Assembly (NCBI GenBank): GCA_964645835.1
Contig: CAZYDG010000012.1
Span: forward strand, 1 to 64,000
Length of the DNA stretch: 64,000 nucleotides
Reading direction: 5' to 3'
Source of the DNA: CAZBME01 sp964645835
GTDB taxonomy: Bacteria; Desulfobacterota; Syntrophia; Syntrophales; UBA8958
In this document: piece by piece, positions 16,145 through 25,800 of the stretch
Layout: every line of letters begins with the position of its first letter
Position numbering within the stretch: the stretch's first letter is position 1
The notes under the pieces: model-generated
Seen by the model: only the letters and a program-made list of their open reading frames with translations
The model's database searches: none
What the model was told of the DNA's origin: nothing
Position numbers and translations under genes: made by a program

Positions 16145-16265
16145 ACTATAATTCCTCCGTTTTTAATGAGGCAGTTCCAACTATTGACACTGCCGTACTA
16201 CTTTATTGATAGCGGAAATGGGGTTCTTTGTAAATGAAATTTTCGCAGAGACATGGATATTTAGA

Positions 16266-16865
16266 TCATTTCAGCTGTTCCAGGGCTCGTATAAGCTCCT
16301 CCAGGGATGGCCGCTCGTTAATGTCATGGACATCGATATAACGAATGACCCCTTTCTTGTCGATGATGATCAGCGCTCGCTCGGAAACGCCGTCAGACCG
16401 AAGTACACCATATTTTTGAGCAACCTGCCCATGGGGATAAAAATCGGAAAGAACAGGAAACCACAGCTTGCCCATCTGGTTCGTCCAGGAATAAAGGGTG
16501 GGAATATTGTCTACTGTAATCCCCAGAAGAATCGCATCATTTTTGTCAAAAATATCCTTGACGATATTGTAACCCGGCCACTGGTCTGAACACACAGGAG
16601 TCCAGGCAGCAGGGACAAAGGAAATGACGACATTTTTTTTATCCTTGAACTCGCTCAAAGTGATCTTTTCCCCCGAAACAGCAGGAAGCGTGAAATCGGG
16701 CGCCGCCTGCCCAACCTTGACCTTCAATTTGCTGTCCACAGGCTTCAGTCTTCCCGGGTTGTAGATATTATTTTTGTAAGCCTCGGACAGAGCCAGACTG
16801 CTTGACACCCAGCCAAAGCTCAACAGCAGACCTACCAGCATAAGCACATATATCGTTCTTTTCAT
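16266..16865 (-). CDS. Exported 1-Cys peroxiredoxin-like protein
   Basis: A 199-residue AhpC/TSA-fold protein with an N-terminal signal peptide (MKRT, hydrophobic core to about residue 20, SLALS cleavage region), so it is periplasmic. The peroxidatic motif P-A-A-W-T-P-V-C with following SDQW is intact (PxxxTxxC). GQAAPDFTLPAVSGEKITLSEF is the usual redoxin opening. That cysteine is the only one in the protein, so it needs an external thiol partner. The CPYC protein encoded 17 bases upstream is the obvious candidate. It probably reduces peroxide or handles thiol stress outside the inner membrane. Confidence 0.88.
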   Translation of the reverse strand: MKRTIYVLMLVGLLLSFGWVSSSLALSEAYKNNIYNPGRLKPVDSKLKVKVGQAAPDFTLPAVSGEKITLSEFKDKKNVVISFVPAAWTPVCSDQWPGYNIVKDIFDKNDAILLGITVDNIPTLYSWTNQMGKLWFPVLSDFYPHGQVAQKYGVLRSDGVSERALIIIDKKGVIRYIDVHDINERPSLEELIRALEQLK

Positions 16866-16882
16866 AATGCATTCTTCCCTAT

Positions 16883-17458
16883 TTATATACCCGATAGTTT
16901 GCCAATTTCATAAAGGAATTGATCGACGTTGCCTAAAGCTCCAAGACGCGAATAAAACACACGGTGAGAACCGTCGGAATTAATCTTCACACCGATAAAA
17001 TAAGGGGTCCGAACCTCTCCCATCAACTGGTGGATTTTGAAATCCCCATCTGGAAAAAGGGGAAAAGATATATTGTATTTTTTTTTAAAAACACCAACCT
17101 CGAATGGCGAGTTGCCCACGCCGATGCCGATCACCTTTATCTTCCCCTTCAAAGTTGGACTGGCTTCGATCTTCTCGTATAAGCGATTCACATTTGGGGC
17201 TTCCGCTTGACAATAAGGGCAATACATACTGAAAATCTCGATAAGAACAACTTGCGTCTTCAAGTCAGGAATTTTAAACGACATGCTGAAAAAGGACAGG
17301 TTTAAATAATTTCTCTCACCCCTGTCTTTGGGCGTTGTCAGGCTGAATTCGGGAAGAACTCCACCAACCGGCGGCGGTACCGATGCCGACATGGCTATAG
17401 ACGCAACCCAGAAAAAAACCGCTATCGCAAGTAGGAACGTGTAATTTTTTTTCATCAT
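16883..17458 (-). CDS. Exported TlpA/ResA-like thiol-disulfide protein
   Basis: A 191-residue thioredoxin-fold protein with a signal peptide (basic MMKKN start, hydrophobic core, MSA cleavage site near 24). The redox motif is CPYC in FSMYCPYCQAEAPN. A cis-proline lies in the VRTPYF segment. CPYC is shared with glutaredoxins and some DsbA/TlpA proteins. It is upstream of and nearly contiguous with the single-cysteine peroxiredoxin, so the pair looks like a periplasmic peroxide or thiol-repair unit with this protein as reductant. Its own electron source (for example a DsbD-like protein) is not encoded here. Confidence 0.88.
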   Translation of the reverse strand: MMKKNYTFLLAIAVFFWVASIAMSASVPPPVGGVLPEFSLTTPKDRGERNYLNLSFFSMSFKIPDLKTQVVLIEIFSMYCPYCQAEAPNVNRLYEKIEASPTLKGKIKVIGIGVGNSPFEVGVFKKKYNISFPLFPDGDFKIHQLMGEVRTPYFIGVKINSDGSHRVFYSRLGALGNVDQFLYEIGKLSGI

Positions 17459-17620
17459 TTCTGCCCTAAATTTCTTTTATCATTTTGGAAAGGGTACACC
17501 GTCGCATTGATTGAAAAAGATGTTTCTACGATCTTTATTAAATTATTCTATGTCAATAGTGTAGGTATTGCAAGCCAAATCAGAAATTGTACGCTGGAAC
17601 CTTGAAACGCTTCGCACCAG

Positions 17621-17657
17621 CAAATAGCCCTGTCCATGATAAGTGGACAGGGCTATT
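17621..17657. terminator. Strong 15-bp terminator hairpin after the fdn operon
   Basis: AAATAGCCCTGTCCA (17621-17635) is perfectly complementary to 17643-17657, with a 7-base loop. The A/T ends give a short U-tract on either strand, so it can work in both directions. It separates the formate dehydrogenase operon from the TlpA-like gene. Confidence 0.85.
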
Positions 17658-17767
17658 TATCTTTAAATCAAATACTTTCTGCGTCATCGGCCGGTCACGG
17701 AGGAGACATGTGGCAATCCAATGATCGTCCTGTCAGTCCGGATGATGGAATAATACATCGAATCAGG

Positions 17768-18436
17768 TCAGTGGTGTCCTTTGGAAGCCGATTTCTCTTC
17801 GCCGAATACCACCATGGTCCCGTCCTCTTCCATTTCATGGAGCCACTTGGCGTGCTGCTTCTTCAACCATGCCCGCGTAACCCAGCCCGTCAGCATAGCC
17901 GGCAGTGATCCGGGCGATCCCACCGTCCCCAAATACAGGTGAACAAAGAAGAACGCAAAGATCACCACAAATCCCAGGGCATGAAGCATGTACATCAACC
18001 GCACAAAACCCGCCGGAAACACCAGGGGAAACCACATGATCAGACCCGACGCGACCATGACGACGCCAAAACCCGCCACGGCCAGGAAAAACATCTTCTG
18101 GCCCGGATTGTATTTCCCGACTTCGGGAACCTTATCCACATGCCACAGGTAACCACCTGCCGTCCGTATCCAGTCCAGGTCTTCCGGCATGGAAAATACA
18201 CCCGCCTCCTTCCACCACATCCGAATGGTGAAATACAGGGATAAGCAGAACCACAGACCCGTAAAGTTATGAACGTATTTCAGGGACTTCAATCCGCCCA
18301 TGAGGGAACCGATAAAATTCAGAGAATGGAACATCATCCCCAGACCCGTAATGCACAATGCCAGGCATGACAGGGCCAGGCTCCAGTGAACTATACGCTC
18401 AAAAGCGTCCGTCGCTTGAATCAATCCTTTTCTCAT
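17768..18436 (-). CDS. fdnI: Formate dehydrogenase gamma subunit (cytochrome b556)
   Basis: A 222-residue four-helix membrane cytochrome b. Heme-ligand histidines appear where expected in the FdnI family: in FERIVHW (about residue 17), YVHNFTG (about 56), and MLHALG and FVHLYLG in the last two helices. It anchors the complex and passes electrons between the beta subunit's iron-sulfur clusters and the quinone pool, or accepts them in reverse for formate production. A GGAGG site precedes the ATG, 3 bases after the beta-subunit stop. The C-terminus is charged and cytoplasmic. Confidence 0.93.
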   Translation of the reverse strand: MRKGLIQATDAFERIVHWSLALSCLALCITGLGMMFHSLNFIGSLMGGLKSLKYVHNFTGLWFCLSLYFTIRMWWKEAGVFSMPEDLDWIRTAGGYLWHVDKVPEVGKYNPGQKMFFLAVAGFGVVMVASGLIMWFPLVFPAGFVRLMYMLHALGFVVIFAFFFVHLYLGTVGSPGSLPAMLTGWVTRAWLKKQHAKWLHEMEEDGTMVVFGEEKSASKGHH

Positions 18437-18439
18437 GGC

Positions 18440-19231
18440 CTATTCACCTCCCTTTCCATCCTTACCCGGCTCTTCGTCAGGCAGCTTCGGACCATGGATA
18501 ATGTAATGGAGGAACGAACCGGCAATGACGCCGCCCGCCGCCAAAAGACTAAGCGGCTTCAACAGATCCTTCCAGACAATAACCGTTAAAGGCACCGACG
18601 GGTTCCTCGGAAGCTTTTCATAGACATTCGCCTTTTCCTGGAGCACGTAGATGACGTGGGTCCCACCGACATACTTGTCACCGTAAACGCTGGCATCGCC
18701 GCCCAACACCTTTACCCGGTCATAAGCCTTCTTGATCATGGCAGCCTTTTCACCAAAGGTGACTGCGCCTGTCGGGCATGCCTTGGCACAAGCGGGAATC
18801 AGGTCTGCCTGAAGGCGGCTGTAACAGAGATCACACTTATATATCTTGTCCGTCACCCGGTCATACCGTGGGATGTCAAAGGGACAAGACGAAACGCATT
18901 CCTTACAACCGATACACCGATCATGATTAACCGATACGCTTTTGAATTCGGTATGGTAGAGTGCGCCGCTGGGGCAAACTTTAACACAAGCCGCGTCTGT
19001 ACAGTGCATGCAGCCGTCTTTTCGGAAGAGCCACTTCACACTATTTTTCTCTGCAACCTCCTGGAATCTGATCAGCATCCACGTATTAGACTGAAGATCA
19101 GGCGGATTCTGATAGCTTCCATAATGCACGGTCTGCTTCGCCGGCTGCTGATTCCACTGTTTGCAGGCCAACTGGCAACCCCGGCAACCGGTGCATTTCG
19201 ATACATCAATGAGTTTTACATATTCAGTCAT
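18440..19231 (-). CDS. fdnH: Formate dehydrogenase beta subunit (iron-sulfur)
   Basis: A 263-residue ferredoxin-like subunit with four [4Fe-4S] sites: CTGCRGCQLACKQW, CMHCTDAACVKVCPSGAL, CIGCKECVSSCPFD, and CDLCYSR followed by ACAKACPTGA. One hydrophobic helix near the C-terminus (LSLLAAGGVIAGSFLHYI) anchors it in the membrane. It carries electrons between the molybdenum/tungsten site of the alpha subunit and the cytochrome b subunit. It is translated from an AGGGGGT site 15 bases after the alpha-subunit stop, within one operon. Confidence 0.95.
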   Translation of the reverse strand: MTEYVKLIDVSKCTGCRGCQLACKQWNQQPAKQTVHYGSYQNPPDLQSNTWMLIRFQEVAEKNSVKWLFRKDGCMHCTDAACVKVCPSGALYHTEFKSVSVNHDRCIGCKECVSSCPFDIPRYDRVTDKIYKCDLCYSRLQADLIPACAKACPTGAVTFGEKAAMIKKAYDRVKVLGGDASVYGDKYVGGTHVIYVLQEKANVYEKLPRNPSVPLTVIVWKDLLKPLSLLAAGGVIAGSFLHYIIHGPKLPDEEPGKDGKGGE

Positions 19232-19246
19232 GTTCGTTCACCCCCT

Positions 19247-22200
19247 TCACTTTTTCACGACGTTAACCATGAAGGCCTTTACTTCCGGTATCATGGTGTT
19301 AGCGTCGCCGATGGTCGGCGTCAAGAGATTCGCCGCATCGCCGTCGGTAAAGACCGAAGGCTTCTTGTCACTGGGATCGTATTTCCTGCCGACCGTTGTA
19401 ATCCAACCGAAGTGCCAGGGAATGCCGACTTCATGAATAATATTCCCATCGATATTGAAAGGTTTGAAGCGTGCGGTGACAATGGCCGTGCATTCCACCT
19501 CGCCCCTGGCCGATTTGACGATACACTTGTCGCCGCTCATGATACTCTTTTCACGGGCCAGTTCCTGGCTCATTTCCACAAACATGCCCGGCTGCATTTC
19601 TGCCAGCCATGGACACCACCGGGTGAGTACACCAGTCTGCCAGTGCTCGCTGACACGATACGTGCTGCAAATGAACGGGAAGCGGGGATCACAACTGGCT
19701 ATACCGGAATACACATCCATTTCTGAACCGACACCGGGCTTATCAAATCGCTTAATTACCGGGTTATGTTTCTGAGGAGACATGAGATTCTTCTCCACCG
19801 GGCATTCGAGAGGCTCGTAATGCTCGGGGAAAGGCCCTTCAGCAAGACCAGGACCATAAAGGCTCGCCACACCGTCCGATTTCATAATAAACGGCGGCCG
19901 GCCCGATCCGGGATCACCGGCGCCATCGGGAACATCACCGACCCACTTCTCGCCGTTCCAGGCGATAACCGGCCGTTTGGGATCCCAGGGTTTGCCGTTC
20001 AGATCGACGGAGGCGCCATTATAGATAATGCGGCGGTTGACAGGCCAAGACCATGCCCACTCGGAATACAAACCGATACCGGACGCATCCTTCGTACCAC
20101 GACGCATGGGCAGAATGCCTTTTTCTCCCACGGAACCGCAGTAGACCCAGCATCCGGAGGATGTCGAACCGTCATCCTGAAGCCACGCAAAGGTGGGAAC
20201 GAGATCGCCCTTCTTGAACTCCTTAAACTCGCCCTTTTTATTGGGTACTTCCACTTTTTTGTCTTCCAAGAAGAAACCATTGATTTCTGCAGCTACCATT
20301 CGGGGATCATAATGGAAATGACCGTCGAGGGTTTTCTTCCCGTAAGGCCAGGTCATCTTGGTTATAGCGTCTTTCAGGGGGCCACCTTGCTTCTCATAGA
20401 GATCCTTCACCTTGAAGTAGAGTTCACTCATGATATCGCCGTCCGGCAGGGATTTACCAACCGGATTGATCGCTTTATAGCGCCACTGCTGTAGACGGCC
20501 GCTGTTGGCAATGCTTCCTTCCTTCTCGATGGAGGAGGCGCAGGGAAGCATGAAGACCTCTGTCTTGATCTTCTTGGGATCCATACCGGGTCCCCGCCAG
20601 AAAGAGCCTGTCTCGTTATCGAAGAGGTTGACATTGACCATCCAGTCAAGCTTGGTCATCGCTTGGCGGGTTTTATTTGAATGGGCGCCGCTGCAGGCGG
20701 GATTCATACCCCAGGCAAAGAAACCAGTGAATTTCCCTTTGTACATCTGGTCGAAGATCATCAACCATGAGCAGTTCGCGCCGTCGTCAGGCTTGGGCAT
20801 GAGGCCGTAGGCGTCATCTAATGTTACATTCTTACCATACATGGATCTAAGGAAGCTCGCCGAATATTTCGGGAAGTTTTTCCACCAGTTCAGGCTGTTT
20901 TTTTCTTTAGTGGTCGGCGTCCGCTTTTCATTGTATTCTTTCAGAGATTTGAGCGAACCCGTCGGCGTTCCGAGATAACCGGGCCAAATATGGAAAAGCA
21001 GACCATGGTCCGTAGACCCCTGGACATTGGATTCGCCCCGCATAGCTGCAACACCACCACCGGCGATGCCCATATTGCCAAGAAGAAGCTGAATCATGCA
21101 CATGGCCCGGATGTTTTGCACACCAACGGTATGCTGTGTCCAGCCCATAGCATACAATTCAACGCCTGCCTTGTCGGGCTTCCCCGTAGAGGCGTAGGCC
21201 TGGTAAACTTCGATCAGTTTTTCTTTGGCAGTCCCGGTAATCCTGGAAACGAGCTCGGGAGTGTAGCGGGCATATTGTTTCTTCAGGAGTTGGAAAACGC
21301 AATTCGGGTCTTGCAGAGACGGATCCTTTTTAATAACGCCGCTGCTATCCGTCTGATAGCTCCATGTATCCTTGTTATACTTCCCCCCTTCCAATCCTGA
21401 GAAGAGGCCATTGTTGTCACCTGGAAGTTTAAATGCCGGGTTCACAAGGAAAGAGGCATTGGTATAATTCTTGACATAATCCCCAAAATACAGATTGCTG
21501 TCGATAATGTATTTTATCATACCGCCGAGGAAGGCAATATCGGTACCAGATCTCAGTGGGGCGTAAATATGAGATTTCGCAGCAGACTGGGTGAACCGGG
21601 GATCCACACAGATCACTTTGGCACCCTTATCTATAGCCCTTTGAATCCATTTGAATGCAATTGGGTGGTTGGAAGCCGGATTGCTCCCCATAATCAGTAG
21701 TACATCACTGTTTTCTAAATCATTCCAGTGATTCGTCATCGCGCCACGTCCGAACGACTCTGCCAGAGCCGGTACAGTTGGGCTGTGTCAGATACGGGCC
21801 TGATGTTCGATGTAGACCAGGCCCAACCCCCTTAGAAATTTTTGATACGTAAAGCACTCTTCAAGATCCATGGCAGCGCTGCCGACCGAGGCGATACCTT
21901 CTGTGCGGTTGACAGTCTCGCCTTTATCATTGGTCGCTTTGAAGCTTGCATCGCGACTCTTTTTTACATTTTCGGCAATCTTATCCAGAGCCCATTCCCA
22001 CTCGACTTCTTTCCACTCTGTGGCAAAAGGCGCCCGATAAAGAGGTTTATCCAGTCGGTTTTCATTGACGGCCATCTGGTAGATAGATCCACCTTTGCTG
22101 CATAATGATCCCTTGTTGATTGGACTATCGGGATCACCCTCCGTATTGACAACCTTTCCGTTACGCGTGGATACGATGATGCTGCATCCGACGGAACAGT

Positions 22201-22345
22201 AAGGACAAACGGTGGTGGTCTCTTTCGCGTACTTGACCTTCAGCGGCTGTGCGTATGCGGAAACGGGCTTCAGGTTGATGCCGATTCCGGTCGACGCCAG
22301 GACAGCGCTTGAGATCTTCAAGAAACCTCTTCTGCTGACATCCAT
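19247..22345 (-). CDS. fdnG: Formate dehydrogenase alpha subunit, selenocysteine-containing, Tat-exported
   Basis: A molybdopterin (Mo or W) formate dehydrogenase of about 1032 residues once an in-frame TGA (21788-21790) is read as selenocysteine; naive translation splits it into 185 and 830 residues. The context is EHQARI-U-HSPTVPALAESFGRGAMTNHW, the standard Sec-His active site of FdnG/FdhA, with the sequence in the same frame on both sides. The N-terminus has a twin-arginine signal (SRRGFLK) and a [4Fe-4S] motif CPYCSVGCS...CSKG. The total size is close to E. coli FdnG (about 1015). AAAGGAG lies before the ATG. It should face the periplasm and interconvert formate and CO2. The cell must encode SelABCD and an accessory FdhE/FdhD, none of which is in this window. 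Confidence 0.96.
21750..21790 (-). promoter_or_regulatory. Selenocysteine UGA and candidate bacterial SECIS hairpin
   Basis: On the minus strand the UGA (21790-21788) is followed 19-20 bases later by GGCTCT-GGC-AGAGTC, a 6-bp stem (one G-U pair) with a 3-base loop containing G, extended below by CCG/CGG with a small U-containing bulge. The position (about 20 bases 3' of the UGA, inside the coding region) and shape fit bacterial SECIS elements recognised by SelB. Confidence 0.7.
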
Positions 22346-22534
22346 TGATTATGCACTCCTTTCTTAAATAATTCTTCATTTCCCGCTTATCGACCCATTA
22401 CTCCAGGTACGGAATGGATGCCACCGGCACCGACCGCCGTCCCACCCTCATGGAAACCGGCCTGCGGGAAGAGGCGGATCGGAGAATAGGACATTTTTTA
22501 TATAAAACTTGCAGGAACCTGAATAATTGGAGAG

Positions 22535-22563
22535 GATATATCTTCAATGCCCGTCCATGTCAA
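22535..22563 (-). promoter_or_regulatory. Candidate promoter of the fdn operon
   Basis: On the minus strand TTGACA (22563-22558), a 17-base spacer and TATATC (22540-22535). It leaves a leader of about 185 bases before fdnG. A 20-bp palindrome at 22600-22619 lies just upstream of the -35. Confidence 0.5.
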
Positions 22564-22599
22564 CCCTTTATGCAGAATAAGTCCAATATAATCATTTAG

Positions 22600-22619
22600 T
22601 TATGTCATTTATGACATAA
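22600..22619. promoter_or_regulatory. Palindromic operator candidate upstream of fdn
   Basis: TTATGTCAT-TT-ATGACATAA: two perfect 9-base arms with a 2-base centre. It lies 37 bp upstream of the predicted fdn -35 and 205-220 bp upstream of the divergent WD40 gene. It is not an FNR (TTGAT-N4-ATCAA) or CRP box. An activator of formate metabolism binding here is inference. Confidence 0.55.
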
Positions 22620-22823
22620 TGCGTGTCTGTTTCAAGTCTTCTGGTGAGTTTTGTGGGACAAACTGATCTATCTTTGCTCCTAAGTTTAAAGTAAGCTTAA
22701 AGATCCTGTCTACTATACAAAGCGCCTGCAAACATTTTATATGCCCGAGAAAAACCTGGCCTTCGGGCATTGAGTCTAGTAAAATCGGACATGAATGGCG
22801 GACGTCGCAATCGGGGGTTTGAT

Positions 22824-25800
22824 ATGTTTATTTTCAATCATTTATTTCGCTTAGTTGTCTTCTCGTGGATAATAACCGTCTTGTCCGGCAGCGTTGTTTC
22901 CGCTGTGGCAGTGGAAACACCTGAGATATTTGTGCAGATCGGACATCAGTCAACAGCGAACGCGATTGAAATATCACCGGATAACAAATTCATCCTTTCG
23001 GGAAGCGATGACCGGAGCATTAAGCTCTGGGAAGGGTCAACCGGAAGATTAATAAGAACTTTCAAGGATAATGACTATGTGAAGTTTGTTTCCTTTCTCC
23101 CTGGCGGCAAATCTTTTTTTTCGCTCAACTATAAGGGCAATGTCTGCATCTGGGACATTCAGAGCGGCAATAAGATCAAAGAATTTTCTTTGGGGGATAT
23201 CAACATCTCCAGTTTGAGATCGGCGGTCTCCTTTAACGGAACTACGCTTTGGGCCATTGTCGGCATCAAACTGTATGCTGCGGACATATCAACGGGAACG
23301 ATCATTCAATCCATGGCAGCACCCCAATCCGCACCACTTTCCAGTCATTTTGGATACAGCTTCGGATATAGAAACGTTATCACGGCAGATGGCAGGCGAA
23401 TGCTCTCAACGGTATTGCAAGATCCCTCGGAGTCGTCTATTGCCAGCAAGTATAAAAGGCTAATGTTCTGGGATATCACGACAGGCAGCATTATTTCTTC
23501 TTTTGCCGGTCATGAGGATTTAATCGAAGTGATGGCACTGTCACCGGACGAAACGCTCGCCCTGTCAGGCAGTCGAGATAAAACCGTCCGACTGTGGGAT
23601 TTGAAAAAAGGGAAAGCACTGGCCACATTCACAGGACATCAAAAAACGGTCGAAGCAGTCGCTTTTTCTCCAAACCGTAAATATGCCCTTTCCGGAAGTC
23701 AAGACAACACCATGAAACTCTGGGATATCGACGAGGGGAAAGAAATCCGTACATTTGCCCACGATTTTCCCGTCAAATTTGTACGGTTTTCTCTCGATGG
23801 CCTCTTTGCCCTGTCCAGTGATCATAGCGGCGCAGTGCACATATGGGATCTCAAAACCGGTCAGGAAGTAAAAACGCTGAAAAGTTATGCGACCAACACC
23901 TATGCCTTCGCTCTATCAAAGGATGGAACCGGTATGCTTACCGGTTCTAATAACGGGCAAATCAGGCTTTGGGACATGGCAACAGGAAAGTTGAAAAAGA
24001 CTATATCAGCCCATAGTGAAGTGATTTCTGCGGTTAATTTTACGCCGAACGGTAAATACGCCCTCTCCAGCAGTTGGGATAAAACATTGAAATTATGGGA
24101 TCTAAATGAAGGGACACTTCAAAAAACATTTTCAGGACACCGTGGCCAGGTTTATAACACCGTCATTTCGCCCGATGGCTCGCTTATCTTAAGCTCAGCG
24201 CAGGGCGGCGACGTGCGGCTGTGGGATATCAGCCGCGGCAAGGAAGTCAAAATCTTCAAATTTCCGGGAACTATTCATTCCATCGGGTTTTCAGACAATG
24301 GTCATTATCTATTGATCGCCCATGACAGCGAAAAATCGGGTCATGTAGTCAAGGTCCTGACTCTCAACGGGAAAGAGGTTAAACGATACGACGACGTCTA
24401 TCTGGGCAGCTATGCAAACCATGGAAGATATTTTCTGGCTAATAAATTCAAGGAGCCATCGGGCCGAGAGACAAAGCTGTTTGATCCCGGAACCACACCA
24501 GAAAAACAGGTATACCGTCGGGATCGTTACAATAGAAAAACACTCGTGGATATAGCCGATGGCAATGTATTGGGACGCTTTGGAGAAAGCGGCGCATTTG
24601 TCTATATATCTATTTCCGCCAACAACGATACCGTTTTAACCAGGAATTATTATGATCGGGACCTATGTCTTTGGAATGTCCGCACCGGCGAAGAAATGCG
24701 CCGATTCCCCACAAAATTCGGTCTTCTATCTCCCGATAGCACAAAAGTCATAACACCTGCAGGCAAGTCGGTGCAAACATTTGATGCGGCAACCGGCCAC
24801 AGTCTCCCTGCATTCAAGGGCAGTGCGGCAGGTAATATCAGCGCCTTCGCCATTTCCGTCAAAGGCGGCTATGCCATGACGGGCGATGATACAGGTGCGA
24901 TCCAGTTTTGGAACATTGACGACGGTACATTAATAAAGACCATCAAGGCAGAGGCTAGAGAGGCTATCCTTGCGGTTACCTTTTCTCCAGATAACAGATA
25001 CGCCGCTTCCCTGGCCCGGTTTGGCGCTGTCAAAATCTGGGATCTGCGGGAAGGCCGCAAGGTATCGGAATTTAAAACCGATTTTGTACCACCGTATTAT
25101 GATGAAATGGAGGCCGGCGAATATGTGGATTATGGGCAGGGCATCCTGGCTTTCTCACCCGACAGTCGTTATCTGGCATCCGGCACCAAACTCTGGGAAG
25201 TCGCTTCGGGAAGAAAAACGGTCGATTTCCAAACCCCTTTTGGCCCCGGCCCCTGGGTCACTTTTTCACCTGACGGACATTATCTGCTTTCCAGAAATAT
25301 GATCTGGGACGTCTCCACGGGCCGGCGCCTAAAAACATTTGAACATATCAAAGATGCAAGGTCTATTTATTCTCCAGATGGCAACCTTGTCTATGCAGCT
25401 GATGTTGAAGGGCCTTTGTATGTGGTCGATTCGGATACGGGCAAGCTGGTCCGTAAGTTCATCAATTTCGTTGCCGCAGGACGTTTTGAGGTAGCGCCGG
25501 ATAAAATATCTCTGATTTCGGCAGAATATGAATTTAATGACTTGACGTTGTGGGATCTGCCATCAGGCAAGAAAAGGGCCTCAATCGAAGTTCATCAGGA
25601 CATTTCAAGCGTATTACTGAGCCCCGATGCACATAAAGCTATTGTTAACAACTGGGCCTCCGTCAGACAATTTAACCTTACCACCGGCAAGGAAATAGCC
25701 CAGTTCATAAGCTTCACCGATGGCGAATGGATTGTCATCACACCGGAGGGATATTACAGCGCATCGACAAGCGCTGACAAATATCTCAATGTGCGTATCG

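Noticed and set aside
18656..19726. 356-codon plus-strand frame across fdnH and fdnG
   Set aside because: It runs across two conserved minus-strand genes and carries no domain.
21740..21790. Stop codon splitting the formate dehydrogenase into two genes
   Set aside because: The codon is UGA at the Sec position in the correct context with a SECIS-like hairpin and an uninterrupted frame, so it is one selenoprotein gene.
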